DNA from: Plantimonas leprariae
GTDB lineage: Bacteria > Pseudomonadota > Alphaproteobacteria > Rhizobiales > Rhizobiaceae
Length of the DNA stretch: 64,000 bases
NCBI RefSeq assembly: GCF_008802405.1
Contig: NZ_VZDO01000016.1
Span: 54,768 to 118,767 of the forward strand
Reading direction: 5' to 3'
Each line of letters starts with the position of its first letter. Within the stretch, counting starts at the first letter, position 1. This document shows, one piece after another, positions 18,572 to 26,167 of the stretch. The notes below the pieces were generated by a model. It was not told the DNA's origin. It worked only from the letters and a program-made list of their open reading frames with translations, and did no database searches. Both the position numbers and the translations under genes were made by a program.

Positions 18572-19132
18572 ATGTCCGCCACCGCCCTCATCGTCATCGA
18601 TGCTCAAGAGTCCTTCCGGCATCGGCCCTACTTCCGCGAGGACGATGTCGCAACCTACATCGCGCGCCAGCAGGCGCTGATCGACGGCGCTGTCGGAGCC
18701 GGGATGCCGATCGTTCAGGTCTTCCATGTCGAGGACGAGGGGCCATTCGCGGAAAGCTCCGGCCTAGTACAGACGCTCGCGCCGCTGCGCCTGTCCCCCG
18801 ATGTCGTGTTCGCCAAGCGCCGGCACAGCGCTCTCGTCGGCAGCGGCCTCGACGTCTGGCTCACCTCGAACGGCATCCGCCGCCTGCTCGTCTCCGGCAT
18901 CCGCACCGAGCAGTGCTGCGAGACGACGACGCGGCACGCTTGCGACCTCGGCTACGGCGTCACCTACGTCGGCGAGGCGACGCTGACCTTCCCGATGACC
19001 GACGCCTCGGGTCGCACCTGGAGCCCGGCCGAGATCCGCGCCCGCACCGAACTAGTGCTCGCCGGCCGGTTCGCCCGCATCGCGACCGTCGAGGAAGCGC
19101 TCTCCGGCGAGCCGGACGCGCTCGCAGCATGA
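18572..19132 (+). CDS. Isochorismatase-family cysteine hydrolase
   Basis: This 186-residue hydrolase has the family triad Asp10 (ALIVIDAQ), Lys82 (VVFAKRRHSAL) and nucleophile Cys115 (SGIRTEQCCETTTRHA), followed by the usual GYGVTYVGEATLTF segment. Such enzymes cleave isochorismate, nicotinamide or other amides and ethers; the substrate cannot be told here. Its stop codon overlaps the ATG of a GlxA-type regulator (ATGA), a pairing seen in many proteobacteria where the DJ-1-like regulator controls the hydrolase. No signal peptide is present, so it is cytoplasmic. Confidence 0.9.
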   Translation: MSATALIVIDAQESFRHRPYFREDDVATYIARQQALIDGAVGAGMPIVQVFHVEDEGPFAESSGLVQTLAPLRLSPDVVFAKRRHSALVGSGLDVWLTSNGIRRLLVSGIRTEQCCETTTRHACDLGYGVTYVGEATLTFPMTDASGRTWSPAEIRARTELVLAGRFARIATVEEALSGEPDALAA

Positions 19133-20157
19133 ACGCATCGCCGGTGCCTCGCGAGATCGAGGTCGTTGTGGTCGTGCCACCGCGGGTACTGCTGCTCGAC
19201 ATCGCCGGACCGATCGAGGTCCTGCGTAAAGCCAACATGGAGCAGGCGGCGGTACGCTTCGCCGTCAGCTATGTCGGGCCCACCGCGATGGTCGGCAGCT
19301 CGATCGGCCTTGGCCTCGCCGGGATCGCGCCGCTGCCGGAAGCCGTACCGCCCGGTGCATTGGTAGTGGTGCCCGGCGAGGCTAGCCAGACGCTCGGTTC
19401 CGACGACGACGGCCACGGCGACGATGCGCAGGAAGCGGCGATCGTCGCGTGGCTGGCAAAGGTGGTCCGTCCCGGCGTCCAGCTGGCGACGATCTGCTCG
19501 GGCGCGCTGCTCGCCGGACAAGCCGGCCTCCTCGACGGCCACGACTGCACGACGCACCATGCGACTGTCGCGGAACTCGCCCGCGTCGCGCCTCGCGCCC
19601 GCGTCGTCGAGAACCGCCTGTTCGTCGAGAGCGGCGAGCGCCTGACCAGCGCTGGCATCACGTCCGGCGTCGACCTGATGCTGCACCTCGTGGCGAAGGA
19701 AGCCGGCCACGCCGCGGCGCTCGCCGTCGCCCGTTTTCTCGTCGTCTACCTGCGGCGCGCCGGCTCGGACCCACAGCTCTCGCCCTGGCTGGAAGGCCGC
19801 AACCACCTGCACCCTGCGGTCCACCGCGCCCAGGACGCCGTGGCGGCCGATCCGGCGCGTCCCTGGTCGCTGGAGGCGCTGGCTCGCACCGCCGCCACGA
19901 GCCCGCGCAACCTGTCGCGGCTGTTCAACGAGCACGCGGAGATGAGCGTCACGGACTACGTCAACCGGATGCGCGTCGCGCTGGCGCATGAACTGGTGGC
20001 GAACTCTCGCCTCGATCTGGAACACGTCGCGAGCCGCGCCGGTTTCGGCTCGACGCGCCAGCTGCGGCGCGCCTGGCGTCGGTTCCATGCTTCTCCGCCA
20101 AGCAGCATGCGGGGGGCATCCGATCGGGTCGAACGGCCGCTCTCGAAACGAGGATGA
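19129..20157 (+). CDS. GlxA-type transcriptional regulator (DJ-1/PfpI plus AraC HTH)
   Basis: This 342-residue protein has an N-terminal DJ-1/PfpI-like domain (EVVVVVPPRVLLLDIAGPIEV; QLATICSGALLAGQAGLLDG with the elbow Cys in the nucleophile position) and a C-terminal AraC-type double helix-turn-helix from about residue 235. The latter reads LEALARTAATSPRNLSRLFN, then LDLEHVASRAGFGSTRQLRRAW. GlxA relatives regulate amino-acid, betaine or amide catabolism. The gene is translationally coupled to the isochorismatase gene. ATG 19129 is supported by the overlap and by the family N-terminus. The last 20 residues are an unremarkable polar tail. Confidence 0.92.
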   Translation: MNASPVPREIEVVVVVPPRVLLLDIAGPIEVLRKANMEQAAVRFAVSYVGPTAMVGSSIGLGLAGIAPLPEAVPPGALVVVPGEASQTLGSDDDGHGDDAQEAAIVAWLAKVVRPGVQLATICSGALLAGQAGLLDGHDCTTHHATVAELARVAPRARVVENRLFVESGERLTSAGITSGVDLMLHLVAKEAGHAAALAVARFLVVYLRRAGSDPQLSPWLEGRNHLHPAVHRAQDAVAADPARPWSLEALARTAATSPRNLSRLFNEHAEMSVTDYVNRMRVALAHELVANSRLDLEHVASRAGFGSTRQLRRAWRRFHASPPSSMRGASDRVERPLSKRG

Positions 20158-20310
20158 CGATGCAAAAGCGCGACGCAGCCGGGCCGATAGCCGACCGTCC
20201 GCTTCCACGCGACCAATGATGGAAAGCGGCCGTGCGACTTCCGACCTGAAACTATGGCCGGCGCGGAGCCCGTACCGACGGGACCGTCCCAACACGATGA
20301 AGCCGCGGAC

Positions 20311-22134
20311 CTACCTCCGAAGTTCGAGAGAACGGTCCGAAGCATCGATCCGTCCATCGGCGGCACAACTGGCGTACCAGCGGAGCGCGGCCTCCGGCAC
20401 CTGCTCGGCTGGCATCGGTCGGCCGATCAGGTAGCCCTGCGCGCAGTCGCAGCCGAAGGCGCGCAGCAGTTCGAGCTGTTCCGTGGTCTCGACGCCCTCG
20501 GCCGTCATGCGGATGCCGAGGTTGCGACCGAGTTCGACAAGGCTCTTGACCAGACCACGGTCGAAGGGCTCCGTGCACATGTTGGCGACGAACGACCGGT
20601 CGATCTTGACGCGATCGACCCGAAGCTGCCGCAGATGGGTCAGCGAGGCATGGCCCGTCCCGAAGTCGTCGAGGGCGCAAACCATGCCGAGCTTGGCGAG
20701 ACGTTGCACCGTCGAGACGATCTGCTGCGGATCGCGGCCGAGATAGGCCGTTTCCACGAGTTCGATCTTCAGCCGGTCCGGCGTCAACTGGTTGAGGTCG
20801 AGAAGTTCCGCGACCCGCTCGACGAGGTCCGCACGGCGGAGCTGCGCTTCGGAGGCGTTGACGTTGACGGCCGCGACCGGGACGCCGGCGGCGACCCATT
20901 CCCGCATCTGCCGCAGCGCCTGGCGCAGGACGGCATCGTCGATGGCCATCGACAGGACGGGGTCCTCGAGCGCCGCCGCGAACTCGGACGGGGGCAGGAT
21001 CCCGCAGATGGGATGGTTCCAGCGCGCCAGCGCCTCGAGGCCCCGCACCTGGCACGTCTTGAGGTCAACGATCGGCTGGTAGAAGGCGACGATCTCATCT
21101 CGATCGATCGCGTGCCGGATGGCGTCGAGAACCCGTGCGTCCTGGTCCGTTCGGCGGCGAAGCTCCGGTGAGAACGTCTCGGCGCGGTTCCGCCCGAGCG
21201 CCTTGGCCCGGTAGAGCGCGAGATCGGCACACTTCAGCAGGCCGTCGACGTTGCTCGCGAACGCCAGATGCGAGACGCCGATGCTCGCCGTCGGATAGAG
21301 CGTGTCGTCGCCGGTCTGGATCGTCTGGCGAACGGCTTCGAGGATCTGTGAGGCCTTGCCTTCGAGACTGGCAGCGTCCGGAACGTGCGACAGAAGGACG
21401 GCGAATTCGTCGCCGCCGATCCGGGCCACCGTGTCGGTCGCTCGCACGCAATGCCGCAGGCGGCTTGCGATCTCCTGCAGCAGCCTGTCGCCAGCCGGAT
21501 GCCCGAAGGTGTCGTTGACGGTCTTAAAGTGGTCGATGTCGACGAGAAGCAGTGCCGCGTTAGCTCGCTGCGACATCGCCTCCTCGATTTCTGCCAAGCG
21601 CATCTCGAACGCGCGCCGGTTCGGCAGGCCGGTCAGGGCATCGATATAGACGAGGTCTTGCAAGCGATCGCGGGCGGTCTTCTCGGCGGTCACGTCCTCG
21701 ATGACGCCGACGATGCGCCGGATGCCGCCAGTCTCCTGCCATTGGCCGATCGTGCGGACCCAGCCGCTTCGACCCGCCGCATCCGTGAACGGCACCGTCA
21801 GGTCATAGGGCGTGCCGGTCGCGGCCGCCGCTTCCAAGCCCGCGCTGATCGCGGCGCGAGCGTCTTCCGGGTAGAACGAAAGCGCGCGTTCGACGCTCAT
21901 CGGATCGCCGGAAGGCACGCCAAAGATGCGGCATGTTCCTTCCGACCATGTCAGCGCGCCGCTGGCGACATCGACGTCCCAGGTGCCGAGCGTCCGCAAC
22001 GCTTCGATCTGGGCGGCCTGCGTCCGAATACGAACGGCTTCGGCTTCAAGGCAAGTCACCCGATCGAGAAGCAGCCTGTGATCGAGTGGCGACGCGTCGC
22101 CACCAACTTCGCCTTCGAAGGTCGACCGTTGCAA
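20311..22134 (-). CDS. PAS-GGDEF-EAL cyclic-di-GMP protein
   Basis: This 607-residue protein opens with a coiled segment (to about residue 45) and a PAS/PAC sensor (about 45 to 150, RTLGTWDVDVASGALTWSEG to RIVGVIEDVTAEK). Next is a GGDEF domain with intact GGDEF at about residue 240 and the RxxD inhibitory site (RATD) in its normal place. The C-terminal EAL domain begins near 335, with Glu367 in GLEALARW, NVNASEAQL, ELVET, the LDDFGTGHASL metal loop, KIDRSFV and AEGVET. Both catalytic sets look complete, so it could make and break c-di-GMP; most such hybrids favour one activity. No membrane segment is visible. It stands alone on its strand and should link a PAS-sensed signal to motility or biofilm decisions. 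Confidence 0.95.
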   Translation of the reverse strand: MQRSTFEGEVGGDASPLDHRLLLDRVTCLEAEAVRIRTQAAQIEALRTLGTWDVDVASGALTWSEGTCRIFGVPSGDPMSVERALSFYPEDARAAISAGLEAAAATGTPYDLTVPFTDAAGRSGWVRTIGQWQETGGIRRIVGVIEDVTAEKTARDRLQDLVYIDALTGLPNRRAFEMRLAEIEEAMSQRANAALLLVDIDHFKTVNDTFGHPAGDRLLQEIASRLRHCVRATDTVARIGGDEFAVLLSHVPDAASLEGKASQILEAVRQTIQTGDDTLYPTASIGVSHLAFASNVDGLLKCADLALYRAKALGRNRAETFSPELRRRTDQDARVLDAIRHAIDRDEIVAFYQPIVDLKTCQVRGLEALARWNHPICGILPPSEFAAALEDPVLSMAIDDAVLRQALRQMREWVAAGVPVAAVNVNASEAQLRRADLVERVAELLDLNQLTPDRLKIELVETAYLGRDPQQIVSTVQRLAKLGMVCALDDFGTGHASLTHLRQLRVDRVKIDRSFVANMCTEPFDRGLVKSLVELGRNLGIRMTAEGVETTEQLELLRAFGCDCAQGYLIGRPMPAEQVPEAALRWYASCAADGRIDASDRSLELRR

Positions 22135-22276
22135 ATTCAGCCTCCCTGTCCGGCCCCGGGTGCGTTCAGTAGTTGCCTGCTAGTATGGACGTGACCGATT
22201 AAAGTTCGGTCGATGGCGATCGCCCGCCTTTGCTGCTTCGAACGCGACGGTGCCAACAACAGGGCAAGCCTGCCAC

Positions 22277-22530
22277 TTACCAGGGTTGGCCGCCGCCGAA
22301 CGACCAGTCCTCCTTTTCGACGAACACCATGTTGAACATGACGTCATCGGGGCGGACGGCGAGCTTGGCTTGGAGCTCGTCGGCGACGAACCGATAGAAG
22401 GCGAACTTCGTGTCCTTGAGGTTGCCGACGGTGCTGGTCACCTGGATCAGGATGAAGTCCGGCGATCGGCTGTGGTCGCCATCAAAGTTTTCACTATAGG
22501 CCCCATCGAAGGCATGTCCTTCGCGGCTAC
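22277..22530 (-). pseudogene. Tautomerase-family protein, N-terminus missing
   Basis: The minus strand encodes a normal tautomerase C-terminal half: ENFDGDHSRSPDFILIQVTS, VGNLKDTKFAFYRFVADELQ, RPDDVMFNMVFVEKEDWSFG, with stop at 22277-22279. Upstream the frame runs into a stop near 22530 without an initiation codon, and the catalytic N-terminal half with Pro1 is absent. Beyond that point the DNA becomes markedly A/T-rich. The gene is cut by a deletion or replacement and should be inactive. Confidence 0.6.
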
Positions 22531-23031
22531 TTCACAAGTTGTCGAACCAATTAACGCGACTGAAAAAATACAGCCTATGAAAGATTTCGCGTTTCCTAGC
22601 GATCTAGTTAACCCAATTAATAGTGAATCTTTGAACCTATAAGCCATGATTGTATCTCTCTTAGTCGATCCTGTGCGCCTCTTGCCGTGAGTACTACCTT
22701 CAACCCTCCGGATAATCGAGTTAAACGACGTTAATCGTCAGCAGCGCAGCGCCGTCACTCGGCTGAAACGATCAAAACGGTTCGCTCGGGCGCGACCTTC
22801 ATTCGCTTCTCATCTGCAAGCTTTTATTGACCTTCCGGCGCCTGAATGTCCCGATCAAACATCCATGTTCCGTGATTCCTGATCAACGCGGTCGAACGGA
22901 GAGCACAATTCCCTTCAACGAACTGAGATTTAACCGGATTTACTGTCTTTTAACCGCCCCCTTCCTTCGGTGCCGCTATCTTGGGGCGAGCAAACTGCCG
23001 ACATGCGCGGAATTTCACCGAGGAGCCAACG
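22531..23031. other. A/T-rich intergenic region upstream of exported VOC gene
   Basis: These 501 bases are clearly richer in A and T than the surroundings, and no gene family is visible. A 66-codon minus-strand frame ending at 22447 overlaps the tautomerase remnant in another phase and is taken as chance. The region should contain the promoter of the plus-strand cluster that begins at 23032, but I could not choose a convincing -35/-10 pair. Confidence 0.4.
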
Positions 23032-23895
23032 ATGAGCACCAACAAAAGCGAAGGACCCGGTCCGATCGACCAGGGGCGGCGTAGCGTCATTCGAGCCGCT
23101 GGGGCGGCGACGCTCTCCGGGATCGCGGCATCGACCTTATCACCGACCTCATCCATCGGGGCAGAAGCTTCGTCCAGTCGTTCGAATGCAAACGTCAACG
23201 ACGGGACGCTGGGATCCCGCTTGCAGGGCATGCAGCATTTCGGCCTCACTGTGCAGGATATGGATCGGGCGTTCGAGTTCTACACCGAGGTTCTTGGCGG
23301 CACCGAGGTGATGAGGGATGGGGATTTCCACGGCGAGCCCATCCACAACACCATCCTGACGGATCAGGAGATCATCGCGAAGCAGAACGAGATCGATCCG
23401 CGTACGATCGGTGTCCCAGACCTGAGAGACGGGACGCAACGCCTCGATGTGCGCTTCGTCCAGTTCGACAACATGGCTCTGGAGCTACTCCAGTATCGTG
23501 AGGCGGATAAGTCGGCGGGAAGCGGCAGTTGGGCCGAGCCGCGAGACCACATGAGCCCCGCCTATCCGCGATCGATGCACATCTGCTTCCACATCCGAGA
23601 CGACGTGGACTTCGGCAAGTTCATCAGCGATCTCGAAGCCGAATGCGAACGAAGAGGCATGGCGCAGGTGAAAGCGAACCGCGTCGTAACCGTCACGTCT
23701 GAGGAGCAGCGCAAGGCGGCGCCGATGAGCGCGAACGCCAACCGGATCAAGGAAGGCAAGTCGAATGGCTGGACCCTCATGTACTGCAAGGGCCCGGAAG
23801 GCGAGCAACTGGAGTTCGTCCAAGCGATCGATCCGGTTCGCCAGACGTTCGCCGAGGCGCGCGAGGCACGTCGGCGGATGCCGGGAGCGGGTTGA
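23032..23895 (+). CDS. Tat-type exported VOC (glyoxalase/bleomycin-resistance fold) protein
   Basis: The 287-residue product starts at ATG 23032 behind an AGGAG site. The N-terminus has a twin-arginine-like signal (DQGRRSVIRAAGAATLSGIA), then a low-complexity linker rich in Ser. From about residue 65 a VOC domain follows: MQHFGLTVQDMDRAFEFYTE, VLGGTEVMRDGDF, RFVQFDNMALELLQYRE, SMHICFHIRDDVDFGKFI, ending PEGEQLEFVQAIDP, where the Glu is in a metal-ligand position of the fold. VOC proteins are metal enzymes or binding proteins acting on small carbonyl or aromatic compounds; an exported one is unusual. It heads a plus-strand cluster with an exported ABM protein and a periplasmic molybdenum aldehyde oxidase. 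Substrate unknown. Confidence 0.78.
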   Translation: MSTNKSEGPGPIDQGRRSVIRAAGAATLSGIAASTLSPTSSIGAEASSSRSNANVNDGTLGSRLQGMQHFGLTVQDMDRAFEFYTEVLGGTEVMRDGDFHGEPIHNTILTDQEIIAKQNEIDPRTIGVPDLRDGTQRLDVRFVQFDNMALELLQYREADKSAGSGSWAEPRDHMSPAYPRSMHICFHIRDDVDFGKFISDLEAECERRGMAQVKANRVVTVTSEEQRKAAPMSANANRIKEGKSNGWTLMYCKGPEGEQLEFVQAIDPVRQTFAEAREARRRMPGAG

Positions 23896-23939
23896 GATGA
23901 CGGCGTTCCCGTTTTGCGTCCCGAGCCCGGAGATCCGAG

Positions 23940-24359
23940 ATGACTCGATCCGCCAAGTGGCGTTCGCTCGCATGTGTTTTGTTGGCGGTTACCGCGATGC
24001 GTTCTGAATCGCGCGGCCAGGAAATGTCGGGGGCTTTTTACGGCTCGGTACCACACGCCGCCTTCTCGGTGGTCGCCGAAGTCCGCGCCAAACCCGGACG
24101 GGAAGCGGAGCTCCGCGCCGCGACCCTGCCGTTGATCGGGCTCGTGCGAAGCGATCCCAAGAACCTCGTGTACTTCCTGCAGGAGGACCGGGAATCGAAC
24201 GGCCACTTCATTTTCTTCGAGGTCTTCGCCAGCGAGGCGGACTTCGAGGCTCACAACGCCCAACCCTACGTGAAGGAATGGTTCGCCAAGTTGCCGGACC
24301 TGGCGCTGGGCGGCGTTCAAGCGATGAAGATGACGGTGCTCTCCGAGCGAAACGAATAA
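23940..24359 (+). CDS. Exported antibiotic-biosynthesis-monooxygenase (ABM) fold protein
   Basis: The 139-residue product has a probable signal peptide (RSAKWRSLACVLLAVTAMRS, residues 3 to 22) and an ABM domain (AFSVVAEVRAKPGREAELRA, LVRSDPKNLVYFLQEDRE, GHFIFFEVFASEADFEAHNA, YVKEWFAKLPDLA). ABM proteins include cofactor-free quinol monooxygenases such as YgiN and heme-degrading enzymes. The pattern here is nearest to the putative quinol monooxygenase type, which normally lacks a signal. It lies 44 bases after the VOC gene and 215 bases before the aldehyde oxidase genes. Periplasmic location and joint action with them are inference. Confidence 0.78.
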   Translation: MTRSAKWRSLACVLLAVTAMRSESRGQEMSGAFYGSVPHAAFSVVAEVRAKPGREAELRAATLPLIGLVRSDPKNLVYFLQEDRESNGHFIFFEVFASEADFEAHNAQPYVKEWFAKLPDLALGGVQAMKMTVLSERNE

Positions 24360-24574
24360 ACCTCGGCGACATGGTCGAAGGCGATCACTGTCGCCAGGAC
24401 AAGCCGGAATTTCTAAAGGTCAATCGTCGCCAATGCTCAACGCCGAAGGCGCGAGAGCATCGCGCGTGATGGCTACGAACCGAGCGCCCCTAGCCGCATG
24501 AACCCACGATCGATGAACACTGCGGACGTGACGATCCAAGGACGCGTAACGTCCCGACATCCCGGAGGTCGAAT

Positions 24575-25216
24575 ATGCGCGATCCGATACCGGCTGTGGT
24601 CAGCCGACGTGAGCTGATGGTGAGCGGCGGCGCCTGCGCCGCTGCGGCAACGGTCGGCTTTCCCTCTCTCGCCGAGGCTCTCCCGACGCCTGCGGACGCC
24701 GTCGTCGCGGCGACGGTATCGCTAAATGTGAACGGAACATCGCACGATCTGGACCTCGACCTTCGCACGACGCTGCTCGACGCGCTGCGCGAGCACTTGA
24801 GGCTGACCGGCACAAAGAAGGGCTGCGATCACGGCCATTGCGGCGCATGCACGGTGCTGGTGAACGGCATACGCATCAATGCCTGCCTTAGCCTAGCCAT
24901 CATGCACGAGGGAGACGACGTTACCACGATCGAAGGGCTCGGCTCGCCGGGGAACTTGCATCCGATGCAGTCCGCCTTCGTCAGGCACGATGGCTTCCAG
25001 TGCGGCTACTGCACGCCCGGGCAGATCTGTTCCGCGGTGGCCATCCTCGGCGAAGTCGAGAGGGGGACCCCCAGCCATGTCACCAACGATATCACCCGGC
25101 CGATAGAGCTGACGAACATCGAGCTGCGCGAGCGGATGAGCGGCAACATCTGCCGCTGCGGCGCCTATTCCAACATCGCGGATGCCATCGTTGAGATCGC
25201 GGGAGCCGGAAGATGA
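24575..25216 (+). CDS. paoA: Periplasmic aldehyde oxidoreductase, [2Fe-2S] subunit (PaoA/YagT type)
   Basis: This 213-residue subunit begins with a Tat-like leader ([19 protein letters not shown], residues 10 to 28). It holds two [2Fe-2S] domains. The plant-ferredoxin-type cluster uses the cysteines of [10 protein letters not shown] plus NACLS; the second uses [10 protein letters not shown] and [10 protein letters not shown], so all eight ligands are present. It passes electrons from the molybdenum site to FAD in a three-subunit xanthine-oxidase-family enzyme that oxidises aldehydes in the periplasm, as known for E. coli PaoABC. Its stop overlaps the start of the FAD subunit gene (ATGA). The leader folded together with clusters and cofactor implies Tat export of the whole complex. 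Confidence 0.88.
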   Translation: MRDPIPAVVSRRELMVSGGACAAAATVGFPSLAEALPTPADAVVAATVSLNVNGTSHDLDLDLRTTLLDALREHLRLTGTKKGCDHGHCGACTVLVNGIRINACLSLAIMHEGDDVTTIEGLGSPGNLHPMQSAFVRHDGFQCGYCTPGQICSAVAILGEVERGTPSHVTNDITRPIELTNIELRERMSGNICRCGAYSNIADAIVEIAGAGR

Positions 25217-26163
25217 TCCCGTTCACCTACGAGAAGGCCGCGAGCCTTGAGGCCGCTATCGCAGCCGTCACGTCCAAACCCGGAGCAAAATTCATTGCGG
25301 GCGGTACCAACCTTCTAGACCTGATGAAGCTTCAGATCGAAAAGCCCATCCATCTCGTGGACGTTCGTAAGCTGCCGCTCGCCGCGATCGAGGATACGGC
25401 GGACGGCGGTCTTCGCATCGGCGCGCTGGTCACCAACACCGACGTCGCATCCCATCCGCGCGTGAAGCGCGATTACGGCGTTCTCTCTCGCGCGATCGTC
25501 GCTGGCGCCACCGGCCAACTCCGCAACAAGGCGACGACCGGAGGCAATCTCCTTCAACGCAATCGCTGCCCGTACTTTTACAGCCTCGATCTACCTTGCA
25601 ACAAGCGAGCGCCGGGATCCGGATGCTCGGCTATCGGCGGCATTTCGCGCGCTCTGGCGGTGATCGGCACAAGCGAGCATTGCATCGCGCAGAACCCAGG
25701 GGACATGGCTGTCGCGTTGCGCGTCCTTGACGCGACGGTGGAGACGATGGACGCCGCCGGGCAGACCCGCAGCGTTCCGATCGCGGACTTCCATCTCCTG
25801 CCCGGTGATACGCCCGAGCGCGAGTTCGATCTTCAACCGGGGGAGTTGATCACCGCCGTCGAGCTGCCACCACCACTCGGCGGCACACATCACTACCATA
25901 AGGTGCGCGATCGTTCATCCTATGCCTTCGCGATTGTTTCCGTGGCGGCCGTTTTGCAAAGGGGCGGGACGGGTCGCGTCGCATTCGGCAGCGTTGCGCC
26001 GAGGCCGTGGCGGGTTGAAACGGCGGAGACAGCGATGGTGGACGGGCCTCGCGCCGTGGTGTCGGCTGCCTTCGGCGGTGCCACGCCGAGGGACGACAAC
26101 AGGTTCAAGATCCCGCTCGCCGAGCGCACGCTTTCGTTGGTGATGAAGGAAGGGAGGGCGTAA
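25213..26163 (+). CDS. paoB: Aldehyde oxidoreductase, FAD subunit (PaoB/YagS type)
   Basis: This 316-residue protein has the FAD-binding PCMH-type domain ([39 protein letters not shown]) and the CO-dehydrogenase flavoprotein C-terminal domain (about residue 200 onward). Between them lies the insertion special to PaoB, with four cysteines ([32 protein letters not shown]) that bind an additional [4Fe-4S] cluster in the E. coli enzyme. It has no signal peptide and should travel with the Tat-targeted PaoA partner. Translationally coupled to paoA; four bases separate it from paoC. Confidence 0.9.
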   Translation: MIPFTYEKAASLEAAIAAVTSKPGAKFIAGGTNLLDLMKLQIEKPIHLVDVRKLPLAAIEDTADGGLRIGALVTNTDVASHPRVKRDYGVLSRAIVAGATGQLRNKATTGGNLLQRNRCPYFYSLDLPCNKRAPGSGCSAIGGISRALAVIGTSEHCIAQNPGDMAVALRVLDATVETMDAAGQTRSVPIADFHLLPGDTPEREFDLQPGELITAVELPPPLGGTHHYHKVRDRSSYAFAIVSVAAVLQRGGTGRVAFGSVAPRPWRVETAETAMVDGPRAVVSAAFGGATPRDDNRFKIPLAERTLSLVMKEGRA

Positions 26164-26167
26164 AGCG

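Noticed and set aside
22447..22647. 66-codon minus-strand frame starting MAYRFKDSLLIGL
   Set aside because: It overlaps the tautomerase remnant in another phase, and the tautomerase frame has clear family similarity; the short hydrophobic look is probably chance in A/T-rich DNA.
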